The position numbers and the translations under genes were made by a program. Under the pieces are notes generated by a model. That model made no database searches. It worked only from the letters and a program-made list of their open reading frames with translations, and had not been told where the DNA came from. A stretch of DNA of 64,000 bases from Flavobacterium sp. 9R (GTDB taxonomy: Bacteria; Bacteroidota; Bacteroidia; Flavobacteriales; Flavobacteriaceae): the NCBI RefSeq assembly GCF_902506345.1, contig NZ_LR733413.1, positions 2,257,893 through 2,321,892 of the forward strand, given 5' to 3'. Below, one piece after another: positions 51,709-62,374 of the stretch; within the stretch, counting starts at the first letter, position 1, and each line of letters begins with the position of its first letter.

Positions 51709-52026
51709 TTACAACAAAGCATCTAAACTATCTGCATATGTTTGTTTTGGAGCTACACCAACTTGTTTTCCTACTACTTCTCCATTATGGAAAACCAATA
51801 CTGTTGGAATGTTACGAACTCCGTATTTGGCAGCAAATTCTTGATTAGCATCAACATCTACTTTACCTACTACTACTTTTCCTTCGTATTCATTGCTTAA
51901 TTCATCAATGATTGGTCCAACCATTCTACAAGGTCCACACCATGCTGCCCAAAAATCAACCATTACCGGTTTGTCTGATTTCAAAACTACTTCTTCAAAA
52001 GTAGCATCTGTTATTGCTAAAGCCAT
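51709..52026 (-). CDS. trxA: thioredoxin
   Basis: The 105-aa protein is a canonical thioredoxin that reduces protein disulfides in the cytoplasm. The active site is WAAWCGPCRM with Cys30 and Cys33, preceded by the buried Asp24 in VDFW. KVDVDANQEFAAKYGVRNIPTVLVFHNGE contains the cis-proline. It is monocistronic, with its own promoter and terminator. Confidence 0.97.
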   Translation of the reverse strand: MALAITDATFEEVVLKSDKPVMVDFWAAWCGPCRMVGPIIDELSNEYEGKVVVGKVDVDANQEFAAKYGVRNIPTVLVFHNGEVVGKQVGVAPKQTYADSLDALL

Positions 52027-52093
52027 TTTCTATTTGTTTAAATGAACCCTCCTCTTTGATTTGGGTATCGGTTGCTATTTTTTTAATAAGGCT

Positions 52094-52122
52094 CAAATTT
52101 AGGAATTAAAAACCAATCCCAA
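52094..52122 (-). promoter_or_regulatory. trxA promoter
   Basis: On the minus strand, TTG (52120-52122), an 18-bp spacer and TAAATTTG (52094-52101). Confidence 0.7.
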
Positions 52123-52172
52123 AGCATCTACAAATTAGTTTTGGCTATCATTCCATTGTTTGTGCTTATTTC

Positions 52173-52208
52173 CAAAAAAAAGAGCTGCTCTATCCGAGCA
52201 ACTCTTTT
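52173..52208 (-). terminator. terminator of the outer-membrane protein gene
   Basis: A 13-bp stem with one mismatch (52178-52190 with 52196-52208); on the minus strand it runs into T residues. Confidence 0.75.
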
Positions 52209-52233
52209 CCTTTTAATCGTTTCCTGAATAGGA

Positions 52234-53151
52234 TTACAAACTGTATTTCAAGCCTAAAGTCAATCCTAAACCACTAATTCCAACATATGAACTCAATTCA
52301 TTCAAAGGCTTAGTTGTATCAACTCCATTTGGATTAATAGAATTATTTGAATTAGTAGTTAATTTATCTACATAATTAGTATGGATTTGTGATTTTGTTC
52401 TAGTAGACAAAGCATCCGCTCCATTCACTGTAAATTCAGTAGTTTCTTTTGTTTTTCCGTGAACAGTAAAGTTACGGTATTCTAATTCAGCAAAAGCAGA
52501 GATGTTTTTACTTAATTTATAAGATGTACCAACAACTGCTGAAAAACCTAATGTAGGATTTGGTTTTACCACATCAACACTATGAACAGCACCAAATACT
52601 GGAGCTCCAGTAGATGGATTAGCTCCAATTGGAGCAACTGCGTCAGTAGTAATTTCTAAATCACCATGAACCGGAACAAGAACACCTACCTTTGTGTAAG
52701 GTTCAAATCCTTTGTGCTCTCCCAAAAACAACACTAAAGAGGGTGCTAAATCAAAAGCTGTAATTTGACCTACAGATTTAAAATTGTAAACACTACCAGT
52801 TGGAATAAATGGCACATCAGAGATTGTCTGAGCCATAGTTTTATCTTTACTAGAATAATAGTTTATTCCCATTTCAAAACCTAAACGCGCATTAAATCTG
52901 TATCCAGCAGTAACACCTGTTCTAAAACCTTCACCAAAAGACCCCGTTACACTTTCTTCTGAAACTAATTTCCCTCCTTGATACACTTTGCGTAAAGCAT
53001 CTTTTCCTCCAACAGTTGGAAATTCAGTAGCCGCAGTTTGCATAAAATAAGATCCGCCTACTTTAAAATACCAACTCTCGTTTTTTTCGGTTTGCGCCAT
53101 CATAGTAGTAGCGATCAAAACGAAACCAAATAAAAATAAATTCTTTTTCAT
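52234..53151 (-). CDS. outer membrane beta-barrel protein
   Basis: A 305-aa protein with a signal peptide ending MMAQT. It has an alternating-strand barrel pattern: WYFKVGGSYFMQ, FRTGVTAGYRFNARLGFEMGINYY, ITAFDLAPSLVLFL, LGFSAVVGTSYKLSKNISAFAELEYRNF, and the C-terminal strand SGLGLTLGLKYSL. It resembles small OmpW/OprF-like barrels of Bacteroidota. The transported or bound ligand is unknown. It has a strong promoter and is monocistronic. Confidence 0.85.
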   Translation of the reverse strand: MKKNLFLFGFVLIATTMMAQTEKNESWYFKVGGSYFMQTAATEFPTVGGKDALRKVYQGGKLVSEESVTGSFGEGFRTGVTAGYRFNARLGFEMGINYYSSKDKTMAQTISDVPFIPTGSVYNFKSVGQITAFDLAPSLVLFLGEHKGFEPYTKVGVLVPVHGDLEITTDAVAPIGANPSTGAPVFGAVHSVDVVKPNPTLGFSAVVGTSYKLSKNISAFAELEYRNFTVHGKTKETTEFTVNGADALSTRTKSQIHTNYVDKLTTNSNNSINPNGVDTTKPLNELSSYVGISGLGLTLGLKYSL

Positions 53152-53174
53152 AATAGTAATTTTGTTTAACGTTA

Positions 53175-53203
53175 CAAACTTATAATAATTTGCGCCATTT
53201 CAA
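53175..53203 (-). promoter_or_regulatory. promoter of the outer-membrane protein gene
   Basis: On the minus strand, TTG (53201-53203), an 18-bp spacer and TAAGTTTG (53175-53182), 23 bp before the start codon. Confidence 0.75.
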
Positions 53204-53327
53204 AGAGGCCAACAAGACCGGGGTTCTCGAAAACGTTTTCTTGACACAGTAATTAAGATATAATTTTTTTATTTATTTTTTTTATGTTAATTAATAGTAT
53301 ATATCGTATTTTTTTAACTTTAAAAAA

Positions 53328-56300
53328 TTAGTTTAATTTAAAATTGATTTGCATTTTCTCTAATTCAAACAAAAGCTCATTCGAAATCTTTACTTTCAAT
53401 TTTCTACTAGGCATTGACAATTTAGTCACGACTTTGATTTCTTCTATTTCTTCAACTTTTGCTGCTGTTGCCGTTACTGGATTTTCAAGATTTTCGCCTT
53501 CTTCATTATCTACACTATCTGCAAAATCTGCATCGTCAATTTCCTCAATGGCAGTCGTTCTTTCTATCATTCTGCGTACTCGTTCCAACTCCATTACTTC
53601 AAAAGCAACGGTATGTTCACCTTTATTTTCCAAAAACAACTGATTAAGCTTGTAAATAAATTCCGCTTCTATATCTGTAATATTCAACAACAAGACCAAT
53701 TTTTTAGCATACGCCTCCAGCACATCTTGCAATTGTTTCACCTCAACAAACTGAATTCTAGGCTCGGCCCGTTTACCCGTTTCTTGATTCACCCAACCTT
53801 CTTTAACTAGTATCTTTATATAGGTGAAATTATTTTGAATAAAGAAATGACGAAACTTCAGATATTCTTCTCCAAAAATTCGAAACTCAAAATTCTCATC
53901 ATAGCCTTCGAGCGTAAACATCCCCCAACCTTTTCCGTTTTTGGCTACTCTATGTTGTACATTATTAATGATACCACCAAACGACAAGTTTTTTCCAACA
54001 TGTTGCTCTAAATTCTTGAGTGCTTCTAGCCTAACATTACAGAAATATTTCATCTCAAATTTATAATCATCCAATGGATGACCAGAAATGTAAATACCAA
54101 CTACCTCTTTTTCTTTTGCTAATTTCTCCATCGTGCTCCAATCCTCGCAAGGAGGCACAACTGGTTCAGCAATTTGCACTTCGCTGGTTTCTCCAAACAA
54201 ACTCACTTGGGAGGAATTCTCATTCTCTTGGTATTTCGCTCCATAACGCATGGCTTTTTCATAAAAAGTAATACCATCGCCATCATCATGAAAATATTGT
54301 GCTCTTGTGGTACCTTCAAACGAGTCAAAACCACCTGCCAAAGCCAAGTTTTCGATTGCCTTTTTATTGGCAGCTCTCAAATCGATGCGTTTGGCCAAAT
54401 CAAAAATGGATTTGTATTTACCGTCTTTCCTGTTTTCTACAATTGTTGCTACCGCTCCAGAGCCTACACCTTTGATAGCTCCCATTCCAAAACGAACGGC
54501 GTAATCTTCATTTACAGTAAATTTATAGAAAGACTCATTAACGTCAGGCCCCAAAACTTGTAATCCCATACGCTTACATTCTTCCATAAAAAACGACACT
54601 TGCTTGATATCATTCATGTTATTTGAAAGTACCGCAGCCATATATTCCGCAGGGTAATGCGCTTTCAAATAAGCCGTTTGGTAGGCAATCCAAGCATAAC
54701 AAGTGGAGTGGGATTTATTAAACGCATAACTCGCAAAAGCTTCCCAGTCTTTCCAAATTTTTTCTAAAACAGTTGCGTCATGACCTTTTGCAGCTGCTTG
54801 CTCCACAAACTTCGGCTTCATTTTGTCCAATACGTCTTTTTGCTTTTTACCCATTGCTTTACGCAAAACGTCGGCCTCACCTTTGGTAAAACCAGCCAAA
54901 GATTGGGACAAAAGCATCACCTGCTCTTGGTATACCGTAATTCCGTAGGTTTCAGACAAATATTCAGCACAAGCATCTAAATCGTATTTGATTTCTTCCT
55001 CTCCATTTTTTCTTCGAACGAAAGACGGAATATATTCTAACGGTCCCGGACGATACAAGGCATTCATCGCAATCAAATCCCCAAAAACAGTAGGCTTCAA
55101 GTCCTTCATATACTTTTGCATACCAGGTGACTCGTATTGGAATATCCCTACTGTTTCTCCTCTTTGGAACAACTCATAGGTTTTAACATCATCAATAGGA
55201 AAAGTATCGGGGTCGAGCTGAATTCCAGTACGATATTTTACTAATTTAACTGTGTCTTTAATCAAAGTAAGGGTCTTCAACCCCAAGAAGTCCATTTTCA
55301 ACAATCCTGCACTTTCAGCCACCGAGTTGTCGAACTGGGTAACATACAAATCCGAATCTTTGGCGGTAGTTACCGGAACATAATTGGTAATATCTGATGG
55401 CGTAATAATCACCCCACAAGCGTGAATCCCGGTATTTCGCATCGAACCTTCCAATATCTTGGCTTGCTGAATGGTTTCTCCAGCCAAATCTCCTCCATTG
55501 GCAATGGCAATCAATTCTTTTACACTATCAAACTCATCAGAACGCAAAGCTTTTTTTACATCCTCTTCTTTTTCAGAAATAAAACGCGCCAAATTCCATT
55601 TTGATGGCATCATCCCTGGAATTAATTTCGCAATTCTATCCGCTTCAAACAAAGGTAAATCCAAAACACGAGCCGTATCACGAATAGCCGACTTCGTAGC
55701 CATTTTACCATAGGTAATAATTTGCGCTACTTGATTGGCACCATATTTATTGATTACATAATCCATTACACGTCCTCGCCCCTCGTCATCAAAATCGATA
55801 TCAATATCGGGCATAGACACACGATCTGGATTTAGGAAACGCTCAAAAAGCAAATCGTATTTAATAGGGTCAATATTGGTAATTCCTAAACAATACGCTA
55901 CCGCCGAACCCGCTGCCGAACCACGCCCAGGTCCCACAGAAACATCCATTTTTCTGGCTTCGGCGATAAAATCTTGTACAATCAAGAAATAACCAGGATA
56001 ACCCGAATTGGAAATGGTCAATAATTCAAAATCCAATCGTTCTTGAATCGACTCCGTGATTTCACCATAACGTCGCTTTGCTCCTTCCATCGTAAGGTGT
56101 CGCAAATAGGCATTTTCACCACGAACTCCGCCATCAACTTCATCTTCTGGCACTACAAATTCTTGTGGAATGTCGTATTTAGGTAACAATACGTCACGGT
56201 ACAAGGAGTAAATTTCAACTTTATCTACAATTTCTTGAATGTTGATAATCGCATCAGGCAAATCGGCAAAGAGTTTTTTCATCTCCTCACTCGACTTATA

Positions 56301-57872
56301 ATAATATTCCTGATTTGGCAATCCATAACGATAGCCTCGTCCTCTACCAATAGGCGTGGCTTGTTTTTCGCCATCTTTTACACACAACAAAATATCGTGC
56401 GCATTGGCATCTTCTTTATTTAAATAATAGGTATTGTTCGTGGCAATGAGTTTGACTTTGTGCTTCTGAGAAAATTCAATGAGTGTTTTATTCACCCTAT
56501 TTTCATCTTCTTGATTGTGGCGCATAATTTCGAGATACAAATCGTCTCCAAATTGTGCTTTCCACCAAAGTAAAGCTTCCTCCGCTTGGTTCTCTCCTAC
56601 GTTCAGAATTTTACTTGGAATTTCTCCGTATAAATTCCCAGACAAAACCATTATGTCTTCTTTGTACTGTTCGACTATAGCCCTATCAATTCTAGGCACA
56701 TAATAAAAACCAGCCGTGTAAGCAATAGAAGCCATTTTGGCCAGATTGTGATAGCCTTTTTTATTCTTTGCCAATAAAACTACTTGATAACCATTGTCTT
56801 TCTTGGTTTTATCCAAATGATTATCACAGATATTAAACTCACAGCCTACAATAGGTTTTATCTCTGTTTCAGTAGGTTCTTCTCCACTTTCTACCAATGC
56901 TTTGTTTTTTGCCGATGCCGATTTGTTGTGATTCATAACAGCGCTCACAAAATGGAAAGCACCCATCATATTACCCGTATCCGTCATCGCAACCGCTGGG
57001 AAATTATTTTTGGCTGTAGCCGCCACCAAACCACCAATGGCAATGGTGGATTGCAAGACCGAAAACTGGGTATGATTATGCAAATGAGCAAAAGCTGCTG
57101 CTGAAAAATCTTTCTTTTCTGTTTCAGTTAAAATTGGTGCATCAGTAACAACACCCGAGGCTTTAAGTTGCTCCCGAATAGCATCAGAAGCTTTCTTAAG
57201 ATTAATGTGCTTTAATCCAATTAACGGAAAAGGGTCTGGATTTTTACTTTGGAACTCCTTGAAATAAATGGGTTCTACCTCCAACTCCTCTTTGGTAAAA
57301 ACTTCTTTTCTAATTAATTCCAGAAAACATCTTGTGGTTGCCTCAACGTCAGCGGTAGCGTTATGTGCTTCCGCGAAAGGTTGGTCAAACAAATATTGAT
57401 GCAACTCGGTAAGCGTTGGCAATTTGAATTTTCCTCCTCTACCACCAGGCAATTTTAGTAAGGAAGCCGTTACTTCTGTACAAGTATCTAGAATCAGCAT
57501 TTCACCCATAGGCGAAGCAACCCCCAAACGATAGAACTCACAGCCCATAATATTGACATCAAAACCTACATTTTGACCTACAATAAATTTCGCTTTCCCT
57601 AAAGCTATATTGAACTTCTCTAATACTTCCGCCAATGGAATTCCCTCTGCTTGCGCCAATTCGGTAGAAATTCCGTGGATTCGCTCAGCGTCATAAGGAA
57701 TATTAAACCCTTCTGGCTGCACCAAATAATCTTGATGCTCCACCAAATTACCCATATCATCGTGCAACTGCCAAGCGATTTGTATACATCTTGGCCAGTT
57801 ATCTGTGTCAGATAAAGGTGCGCCCCATCGTTTGGGTAATCCGGTGGTTTCGGTATCGAATATTAAGTACAT
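53328..57872 (-). CDS. dnaE: DNA polymerase III alpha subunit with N-terminal proofreading exonuclease domain
   Basis: The replicative polymerase, 1514 aa, about 350 longer than E. coli DnaE. Residues 1-195 are a DnaQ-like 3'-5' exonuclease: FDTETTG (Asp6, Glu8), NVGFDVNIM and HNATADVEAT. The PHP domain follows (FAHLHNHTQFSVLQS, about 263). The polymerase core has GPGRGSAAGSAVAYCLGIT and MPDIDIDFDDEGRGRV, then HhH and OB-fold regions (FGGIINNVQHRVAKNGKGW). Fusion puts polymerase and proofreading in one chain, which is known in Bacteroidota DnaE. A linker of about 65 residues joins them. Confidence 0.96.
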   Translation of the reverse strand: MYLIFDTETTGLPKRWGAPLSDTDNWPRCIQIAWQLHDDMGNLVEHQDYLVQPEGFNIPYDAERIHGISTELAQAEGIPLAEVLEKFNIALGKAKFIVGQNVGFDVNIMGCEFYRLGVASPMGEMLILDTCTEVTASLLKLPGGRGGKFKLPTLTELHQYLFDQPFAEAHNATADVEATTRCFLELIRKEVFTKEELEVEPIYFKEFQSKNPDPFPLIGLKHINLKKASDAIREQLKASGVVTDAPILTETEKKDFSAAAFAHLHNHTQFSVLQSTIAIGGLVAATAKNNFPAVAMTDTGNMMGAFHFVSAVMNHNKSASAKNKALVESGEEPTETEIKPIVGCEFNICDNHLDKTKKDNGYQVVLLAKNKKGYHNLAKMASIAYTAGFYYVPRIDRAIVEQYKEDIMVLSGNLYGEIPSKILNVGENQAEEALLWWKAQFGDDLYLEIMRHNQEDENRVNKTLIEFSQKHKVKLIATNNTYYLNKEDANAHDILLCVKDGEKQATPIGRGRGYRYGLPNQEYYYKSSEEMKKLFADLPDAIINIQEIVDKVEIYSLYRDVLLPKYDIPQEFVVPEDEVDGGVRGENAYLRHLTMEGAKRRYGEITESIQERLDFELLTISNSGYPGYFLIVQDFIAEARKMDVSVGPGRGSAAGSAVAYCLGITNIDPIKYDLLFERFLNPDRVSMPDIDIDFDDEGRGRVMDYVINKYGANQVAQIITYGKMATKSAIRDTARVLDLPLFEADRIAKLIPGMMPSKWNLARFISEKEEDVKKALRSDEFDSVKELIAIANGGDLAGETIQQAKILEGSMRNTGIHACGVIITPSDITNYVPVTTAKDSDLYVTQFDNSVAESAGLLKMDFLGLKTLTLIKDTVKLVKYRTGIQLDPDTFPIDDVKTYELFQRGETVGIFQYESPGMQKYMKDLKPTVFGDLIAMNALYRPGPLEYIPSFVRRKNGEEEIKYDLDACAEYLSETYGITVYQEQVMLLSQSLAGFTKGEADVLRKAMGKKQKDVLDKMKPKFVEQAAAKGHDATVLEKIWKDWEAFASYAFNKSHSTCYAWIAYQTAYLKAHYPAEYMAAVLSNNMNDIKQVSFFMEECKRMGLQVLGPDVNESFYKFTVNEDYAVRFGMGAIKGVGSGAVATIVENRKDGKYKSIFDLAKRIDLRAANKKAIENLALAGGFDSFEGTTRAQYFHDDGDGITFYEKAMRYGAKYQENENSSQVSLFGETSEVQIAEPVVPPCEDWSTMEKLAKEKEVVGIYISGHPLDDYKFEMKYFCNVRLEALKNLEQHVGKNLSFGGIINNVQHRVAKNGKGWGMFTLEGYDENFEFRIFGEEYLKFRHFFIQNNFTYIKILVKEGWVNQETGKRAEPRIQFVEVKQLQDVLEAYAKKLVLLLNITDIEAEFIYKLNQLFLENKGEHTVAFEVMELERVRRMIERTTAIEEIDDADFADSVDNEEGENLENPVTATAAKVEEIEEIKVVTKLSMPSRKLKVKISNELLFELEKMQINFKLN

Positions 57873-58472
57873 AAGTTAAAATAACAAAGATTAAAAATTC
57901 CAAAATCCAATTTTAAAACTCCTTAAAACATTGGTTTTATGGAATATAAAAAACAGTACAATACAAATTGGTGGAAGTTCAAATTTAGGTTTTTTTTAAA
58001 GAAACTAGAGGCAATTTGTCTTTTTATTCCAACTATAACTGACAGTAAAGATTATAACGCCATAGCCAAAGAAATCTACGCCATTTTCATTAAAAAAACA
58101 GCAAATCTCATTTTTGGATGTCGTAGTTTTCAATTAAAAAAAAAGTGTTTTAAAGAACTCATTTTATCGATTTTACTTCTAAATAGTACCACTTTCACTT
58201 AGCACAAAAATAGCACTTTGTTGACTGTTTTTAATCAAAAAACAAGATTTAGATAGAAAAAACGCAGTGAAATCATTGAAAAAACGGTTTGTTTTAAAAA
58301 TAACACAACAAAAATCCCATATCTAAAAAGGATTTTAATTTTAAAAAAAGACGTTCCCTCTTTTCAAATCAATAGTAAAACCAATCCAACTTTTTCGTTA
58401 ATAAAGGAAGTTTTTAATTCTAATCTGCCGTAGAAAAAGAATTTGGGTATCGTATATAATGAAATTTCAAAA
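57873..58472. other. AT-rich intergenic region without a recognised gene
   Basis: Six hundred bases between divergent dnaE and leuC. An 87-codon frame on the plus strand (57939-58202) has low-complexity Lys/Phe/Ile content, no recognisable motif and no promoter, so I do not call it. No repeat or RNA fold stands out, apart from the leu promoter at its right end. Confidence 0.5.
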
Positions 58473-58502
58473 TTGACACTTTTTATTCGTTTGCTACATT
58501 TG
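58473..58502 (+). promoter_or_regulatory. leu operon promoter
   Basis: TTG (58473-58475), a 19-bp spacer and TACATTTG (58495-58502) fit the Bacteroidota consensus. A 6-bp hairpin TTGGGT-AGCA-ACCCAA (58521-58536) lies in the 5' leader before leuC. Confidence 0.75.
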
Positions 58503-58573
58503 CCTTCCAAGTTATACTTTTTGGGTAGCAACCCAACAAAAAAGACCAATACACTTAAAAAAAATAGTTAACA

Positions 58574-59968
58574 ATGAGTACTACATTATTCGACAAAGTA
58601 TGGGATTCGCACGTGGTGCGTAAAATTGAGGATGGACCAGATGTGTTTTTTATTGACCGTCATTTCATTCACGAAGTGACTAGTCCCGTTGCTTTTTTAG
58701 GTTTAAAAGCTAGAGGCGTTAAGGTATTATATCCAGAACGCACTTTTGCTACTGCCGATCACAACACCCCGACAATAAACCAACATTTACCAGTAGAAGA
58801 TCCTCTATCGGCTAATCAATTGAAAGCATTAGAAGATAACGCTGCAGAATACGGTATTTCCCATTGGGGTTTAGGACACCAAAAAAATGGAATTGTTCAC
58901 GTGGTAGGACCTGAAAACGGAATTACTTTACCAGGTGCTACTATTGTTTGTGGTGACTCACATACTTCAACTCACGGTGCATTTGGAGCCATTGCCTTTG
59001 GAATCGGAACTTCAGAGGTAGAAATGGTGCTTTCTACACAATGCATTATGCAACCGAAACCCAAAAAAATGCGTATCAACGTAAACGGAACTTTGAGCAA
59101 AGGTGTGGGACCAAAAGACGTGGCTTTGTACATTATTTCAAAACTAACCACTTCTGGAGGAACAGGCTACTTTGTTGAATATGCTGGAAATGTTTTTGAA
59201 GAAATGTCAATGGAAGGCCGAATGACCGTTTGTAATTTAAGTATCGAAATGGGTGCTCGTGGAGGTATGATTGCTCCAGACCAAACTACTTTTGATTTTC
59301 TTGAAGGCAGACTATATGCTCCAAAAGGAGAAGCTTGGACGAAAGCAGTTGAATACTGGAAAACATTGAAAACGGATGCTGATGCAGTTTTCGATGCAGA
59401 ATTAACTATTGATGCTGCTGATATCGAACCAATGATTACTTATGGAACCAATCCTGGAATGGGAATTGGAATTTCTGCATCTATTCCAAGTGCAGATCAA
59501 GTAGAAGGCGGCGAGGAAACCTACAAAAAATCTTTGGCCTATATGGGCTTCAATGAGGCTGATACTATGATTGGTAAAACAATCGATTATGTTTTCTTAG
59601 GAAGTTGTACCAACGGTCGTATTGAAGATTTTAGGGCTTTTACAGAAATTGTTAAAGGCCGCAAAAAAGCAGATAATGTTACGGCTTGGTTAGTACCTGG
59701 TTCGCATGTTGTTGAAGCACAAATCAAAGAAGAAGGACTTTTAGACATTCTAACAGAAGCAGGTTTTGTATTGCGTCAGCCAGGCTGTTCGGCTTGTTTA
59801 GCCATGAACGACGATAAAGTTCCAGCTGGAAAATATGCCGTAAGTACTTCTAACAGAAACTTTGAAGGCCGTCAGGGTCCTGGATCAAGAACAATGTTAG
59901 CCTCCCCAATAATGGCTGCTGCTGCTGCTGTGACAGGAAAACTAACAGATCCGAGGGAATTGATGTAA
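58574..59968 (+). CDS. leuC: 3-isopropylmalate dehydratase large subunit
   Basis: It isomerises 2-isopropylmalate to 3-isopropylmalate in leucine synthesis, together with LeuD. The 464-aa aconitase-superfamily protein has [37 protein letters not shown], and three Fe-S cluster cysteines in [11 protein letters not shown] and [25 protein letters not shown] is the C-terminal signature. It is the first gene of a leuC-leuD-leuA-leuB operon. Confidence 0.97.
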   Translation: MSTTLFDKVWDSHVVRKIEDGPDVFFIDRHFIHEVTSPVAFLGLKARGVKVLYPERTFATADHNTPTINQHLPVEDPLSANQLKALEDNAAEYGISHWGLGHQKNGIVHVVGPENGITLPGATIVCGDSHTSTHGAFGAIAFGIGTSEVEMVLSTQCIMQPKPKKMRINVNGTLSKGVGPKDVALYIISKLTTSGGTGYFVEYAGNVFEEMSMEGRMTVCNLSIEMGARGGMIAPDQTTFDFLEGRLYAPKGEAWTKAVEYWKTLKTDADAVFDAELTIDAADIEPMITYGTNPGMGIGISASIPSADQVEGGEETYKKSLAYMGFNEADTMIGKTIDYVFLGSCTNGRIEDFRAFTEIVKGRKKADNVTAWLVPGSHVVEAQIKEEGLLDILTEAGFVLRQPGCSACLAMNDDKVPAGKYAVSTSNRNFEGRQGPGSRTMLASPIMAAAAAVTGKLTDPRELM

Positions 59969-60076
59969 TTTTTCACCACAAAGGAAAATTACCAAAGAAC
60001 AAAAATATTTTACAACAACATAAGTCCTCTTACTTCTCTCATTCGGAAGTTGAGGGCTAATCTAAAATAAAGTCAA

Positions 60077-60673
60077 ATGGCATACGATAAATTTACTATA
60101 CTAACCAGCAGTGCAGTGCCACTGCCAATTGAGAACGTTGATACTGATCAAATCATACCAGCTCGTTTCTTGAAAGCCACAAAACGTGAAGGTTTTGGAG
60201 ACAACCTTTTTCGTGACTGGAGATATAATGGAGACGATACCCCAAAAGCCGATTTCGTTTTAAACGATGCTACTTATTCTGGAAAAATCTTAATTGGAGG
60301 GAAAAACTTCGGTTCTGGGTCTTCAAGAGAGCACGCTGCTTGGGCAGTTTACGATTACGGATTTAGAGCGGTCGTTTCAAGTTTCTTCGCAGACATTTTC
60401 AAAGGAAACTGTTTAAATATTGGAGTTTTACCAGTACAAGTAAGTCCAGAATTTGCTGATACTATTTTTAAAGCAATAGAATCAAATCCAAAAACTGAAC
60501 TAGAAATCAATTTACCTGAACAAACCATTACTTTATTGTCTACTGGTCAAAAAGAATCTTTTGACATCAACGGATACAAAAAGAACAACATGATTAATGG
60601 TTTTGATGACATCGATTATCTAAACAATATCAAAGAAGAAATTGTTGATTTTGCTAGTAAACAATTGATATAG
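60077..60673 (+). CDS. leuD: 3-isopropylmalate dehydratase small subunit
   Basis: The 198-aa swivel-domain partner of LeuC. Typical motifs are PLPIENVDTDQIIPARFLK, LIGGKNFGSGSSREHAAWAVYDYGFRAVVSSFFADIF and NCLNIGVLPV. It lies 108 bp after leuC. The spacer contains TTCACCACAAAGG and AAAGAAC fragments that may be a degenerate CGCAA-type repeat. Confidence 0.97.
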   Translation: MAYDKFTILTSSAVPLPIENVDTDQIIPARFLKATKREGFGDNLFRDWRYNGDDTPKADFVLNDATYSGKILIGGKNFGSGSSREHAAWAVYDYGFRAVVSSFFADIFKGNCLNIGVLPVQVSPEFADTIFKAIESNPKTELEINLPEQTITLLSTGQKESFDINGYKKNNMINGFDDIDYLNNIKEEIVDFASKQLI

Positions 60674-60782
60674 AACCCTAAGTTACTTACAACCCAATAG
60701 TGCTGTCCTATATCGTTTCTAAAATGATATAGGATTCGCTTTAAATAAAAAAAGGATACTTTAATCCGAAAATAATTCCCCA

Positions 60783-62306
60783 ATGGAACAGAAAAAGATT
60801 GAAATAATGGACACTACTTTACGCGACGGAGAACAAACTTCGGGCGTATCGTTTTCGGCTGCAGAAAAACTAACCATTGCTCAATTATTATTAGAAGAAT
60901 TACACATTGACCGCATCGAAATTGCTTCGGCACGTGTGAGTGAGGGAGAATTTCAAGGGGTAAAAGGTATTATGGACTGGGCAAGTACGAAGGGATATAC
61001 TGATAGAATAGAAGTTTTATCATTTGTTGATGGAGGAATTTCTATTGAATGGATGAAAAAAGCCGGAGCCAAAGTTCAAAATCTTTTAACTAAAGGCTCT
61101 TTGAATCACTTAACACACCAGTTAAAAAAAACACCTGAACAACATTTTGCAGAAATTGCACAAGCAATCGAACTCGCGAATCAAAACGGAATTGCTACCA
61201 ATGTTTATCTAGAAGATTGGAGCAACGGTATGCGCAATTCGCCTGATTATGTTTTTCAATACTTGGATTTTATCACGCAACAACCCGTTAAAAGAATTTT
61301 ACTACCCGATACACTAGGTGTTTTAATTCCTTCGGATACTTTTGAATTCATTTCTAAAATCACACAAAAATACCCTGACATTCACTTTGATTTTCACGCT
61401 CACAACGATTATGACCTTAGTGTAGCCAATGTCATGGAAGCCATAAAAGCAGGAATCAGCGGTTTACACGTAACTGTAAATGGAATGGGAGAACGCGCCG
61501 GAAATGCTCCTTTGGAGAGTACCGTTGCCGTTATCAATGATTTTTTACCTCAAGTAAAAATCAATATCAAAGAAACTTCTCTATACTCAGTTAGCAAACT
61601 TGTAGAAACTTTTACTGGATATAGAATTCCGGCGAACAAACCCATAGTTGGAGATAATGTTTTTACTCAAACCGCTGGTATTCATGCTGATGGAGACAAC
61701 AAAAACAATCTGTATTTCAACGATTTATTGCCAGAGCGTTTTGGAAGAAAACGAAAATATGCGCTTGGAAAAACATCAGGCAAAGCCAATATCGAAAAAA
61801 ACCTTCAAGAGCTAGGGCTACAACTCAATGCCGAAGATTTAAAACTCGTTACGCAACGTATCATCGAATTGGGCGACAAAAAAGAAACGGTCACCAAAGA
61901 AGACCTACCTTATATCATTTCCGATGTTTTAGATAGTCAGTCCTATCAAGAACGTGTTGTGGTGCAATCCTATGTTTTAGTTCATGCCAAAGGAATGCGC
62001 CCTTCAACTACACTTTGTCTTAAAATTGATGGAGAAATAATCGAAGAAAACGCACAAGGCGACGGACAATTTGATGCTTTCATGAATGCTCTGAACAAAA
62101 TTTACAAAAGCAAAAAAATGACTTTACCTAAGCTCGTTGACTATGCCGTAAGAATACCTCCAGGAAGTAGCTCCGACGCTTTGTGTGAAACGGTTATCAC
62201 TTGGACAGCAAACGGAAAAGAATTCAAAACACGAGGATTAGACTCCGACCAAACTGTGGCAGCCATTGTAGCTACGCAAAAAATGCTTAATGTTGTAACC
62301 GTATAA
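60783..62306 (+). CDS. leuA: 2-isopropylmalate synthase family enzyme (LeuA/CimA-type)
   Basis: A Claisen-type condensing enzyme of 507 aa. DTTLRDGEQTSGVSFSAAEKL opens the HMGL-like TIM barrel, FDFHAHNDYDLSVANV supplies metal-binding histidines, and NGMGERAGNAPLEST is conserved. The C-terminal LeuA regulatory domain (about 375-507) ends LDSDQTVAAIVATQKML. Position between leuD and leuB supports 2-isopropylmalate synthesis. The sequence belongs to the branch often annotated only by its regulatory domain, so a citramalate synthase activity is possible. Confidence 0.88.
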   Translation: MEQKKIEIMDTTLRDGEQTSGVSFSAAEKLTIAQLLLEELHIDRIEIASARVSEGEFQGVKGIMDWASTKGYTDRIEVLSFVDGGISIEWMKKAGAKVQNLLTKGSLNHLTHQLKKTPEQHFAEIAQAIELANQNGIATNVYLEDWSNGMRNSPDYVFQYLDFITQQPVKRILLPDTLGVLIPSDTFEFISKITQKYPDIHFDFHAHNDYDLSVANVMEAIKAGISGLHVTVNGMGERAGNAPLESTVAVINDFLPQVKINIKETSLYSVSKLVETFTGYRIPANKPIVGDNVFTQTAGIHADGDNKNNLYFNDLLPERFGRKRKYALGKTSGKANIEKNLQELGLQLNAEDLKLVTQRIIELGDKKETVTKEDLPYIISDVLDSQSYQERVVVQSYVLVHAKGMRPSTTLCLKIDGEIIEENAQGDGQFDAFMNALNKIYKSKKMTLPKLVDYAVRIPPGSSSDALCETVITWTANGKEFKTRGLDSDQTVAAIVATQKMLNVVTV

Positions 62307-62374
62307 ATTACAAAAATAAAACTCCAAATCTCAACCCTTTGGATTCATTACATAACTATCACAATTTCCAACTC

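Noticed and set aside
57939..58202. 87-codon frame between dnaE and leuC
   Set aside because: Lys/Phe/Ile-rich low-complexity translation, no recognisable motif, no -7 element, and located in an AT-rich spacer.
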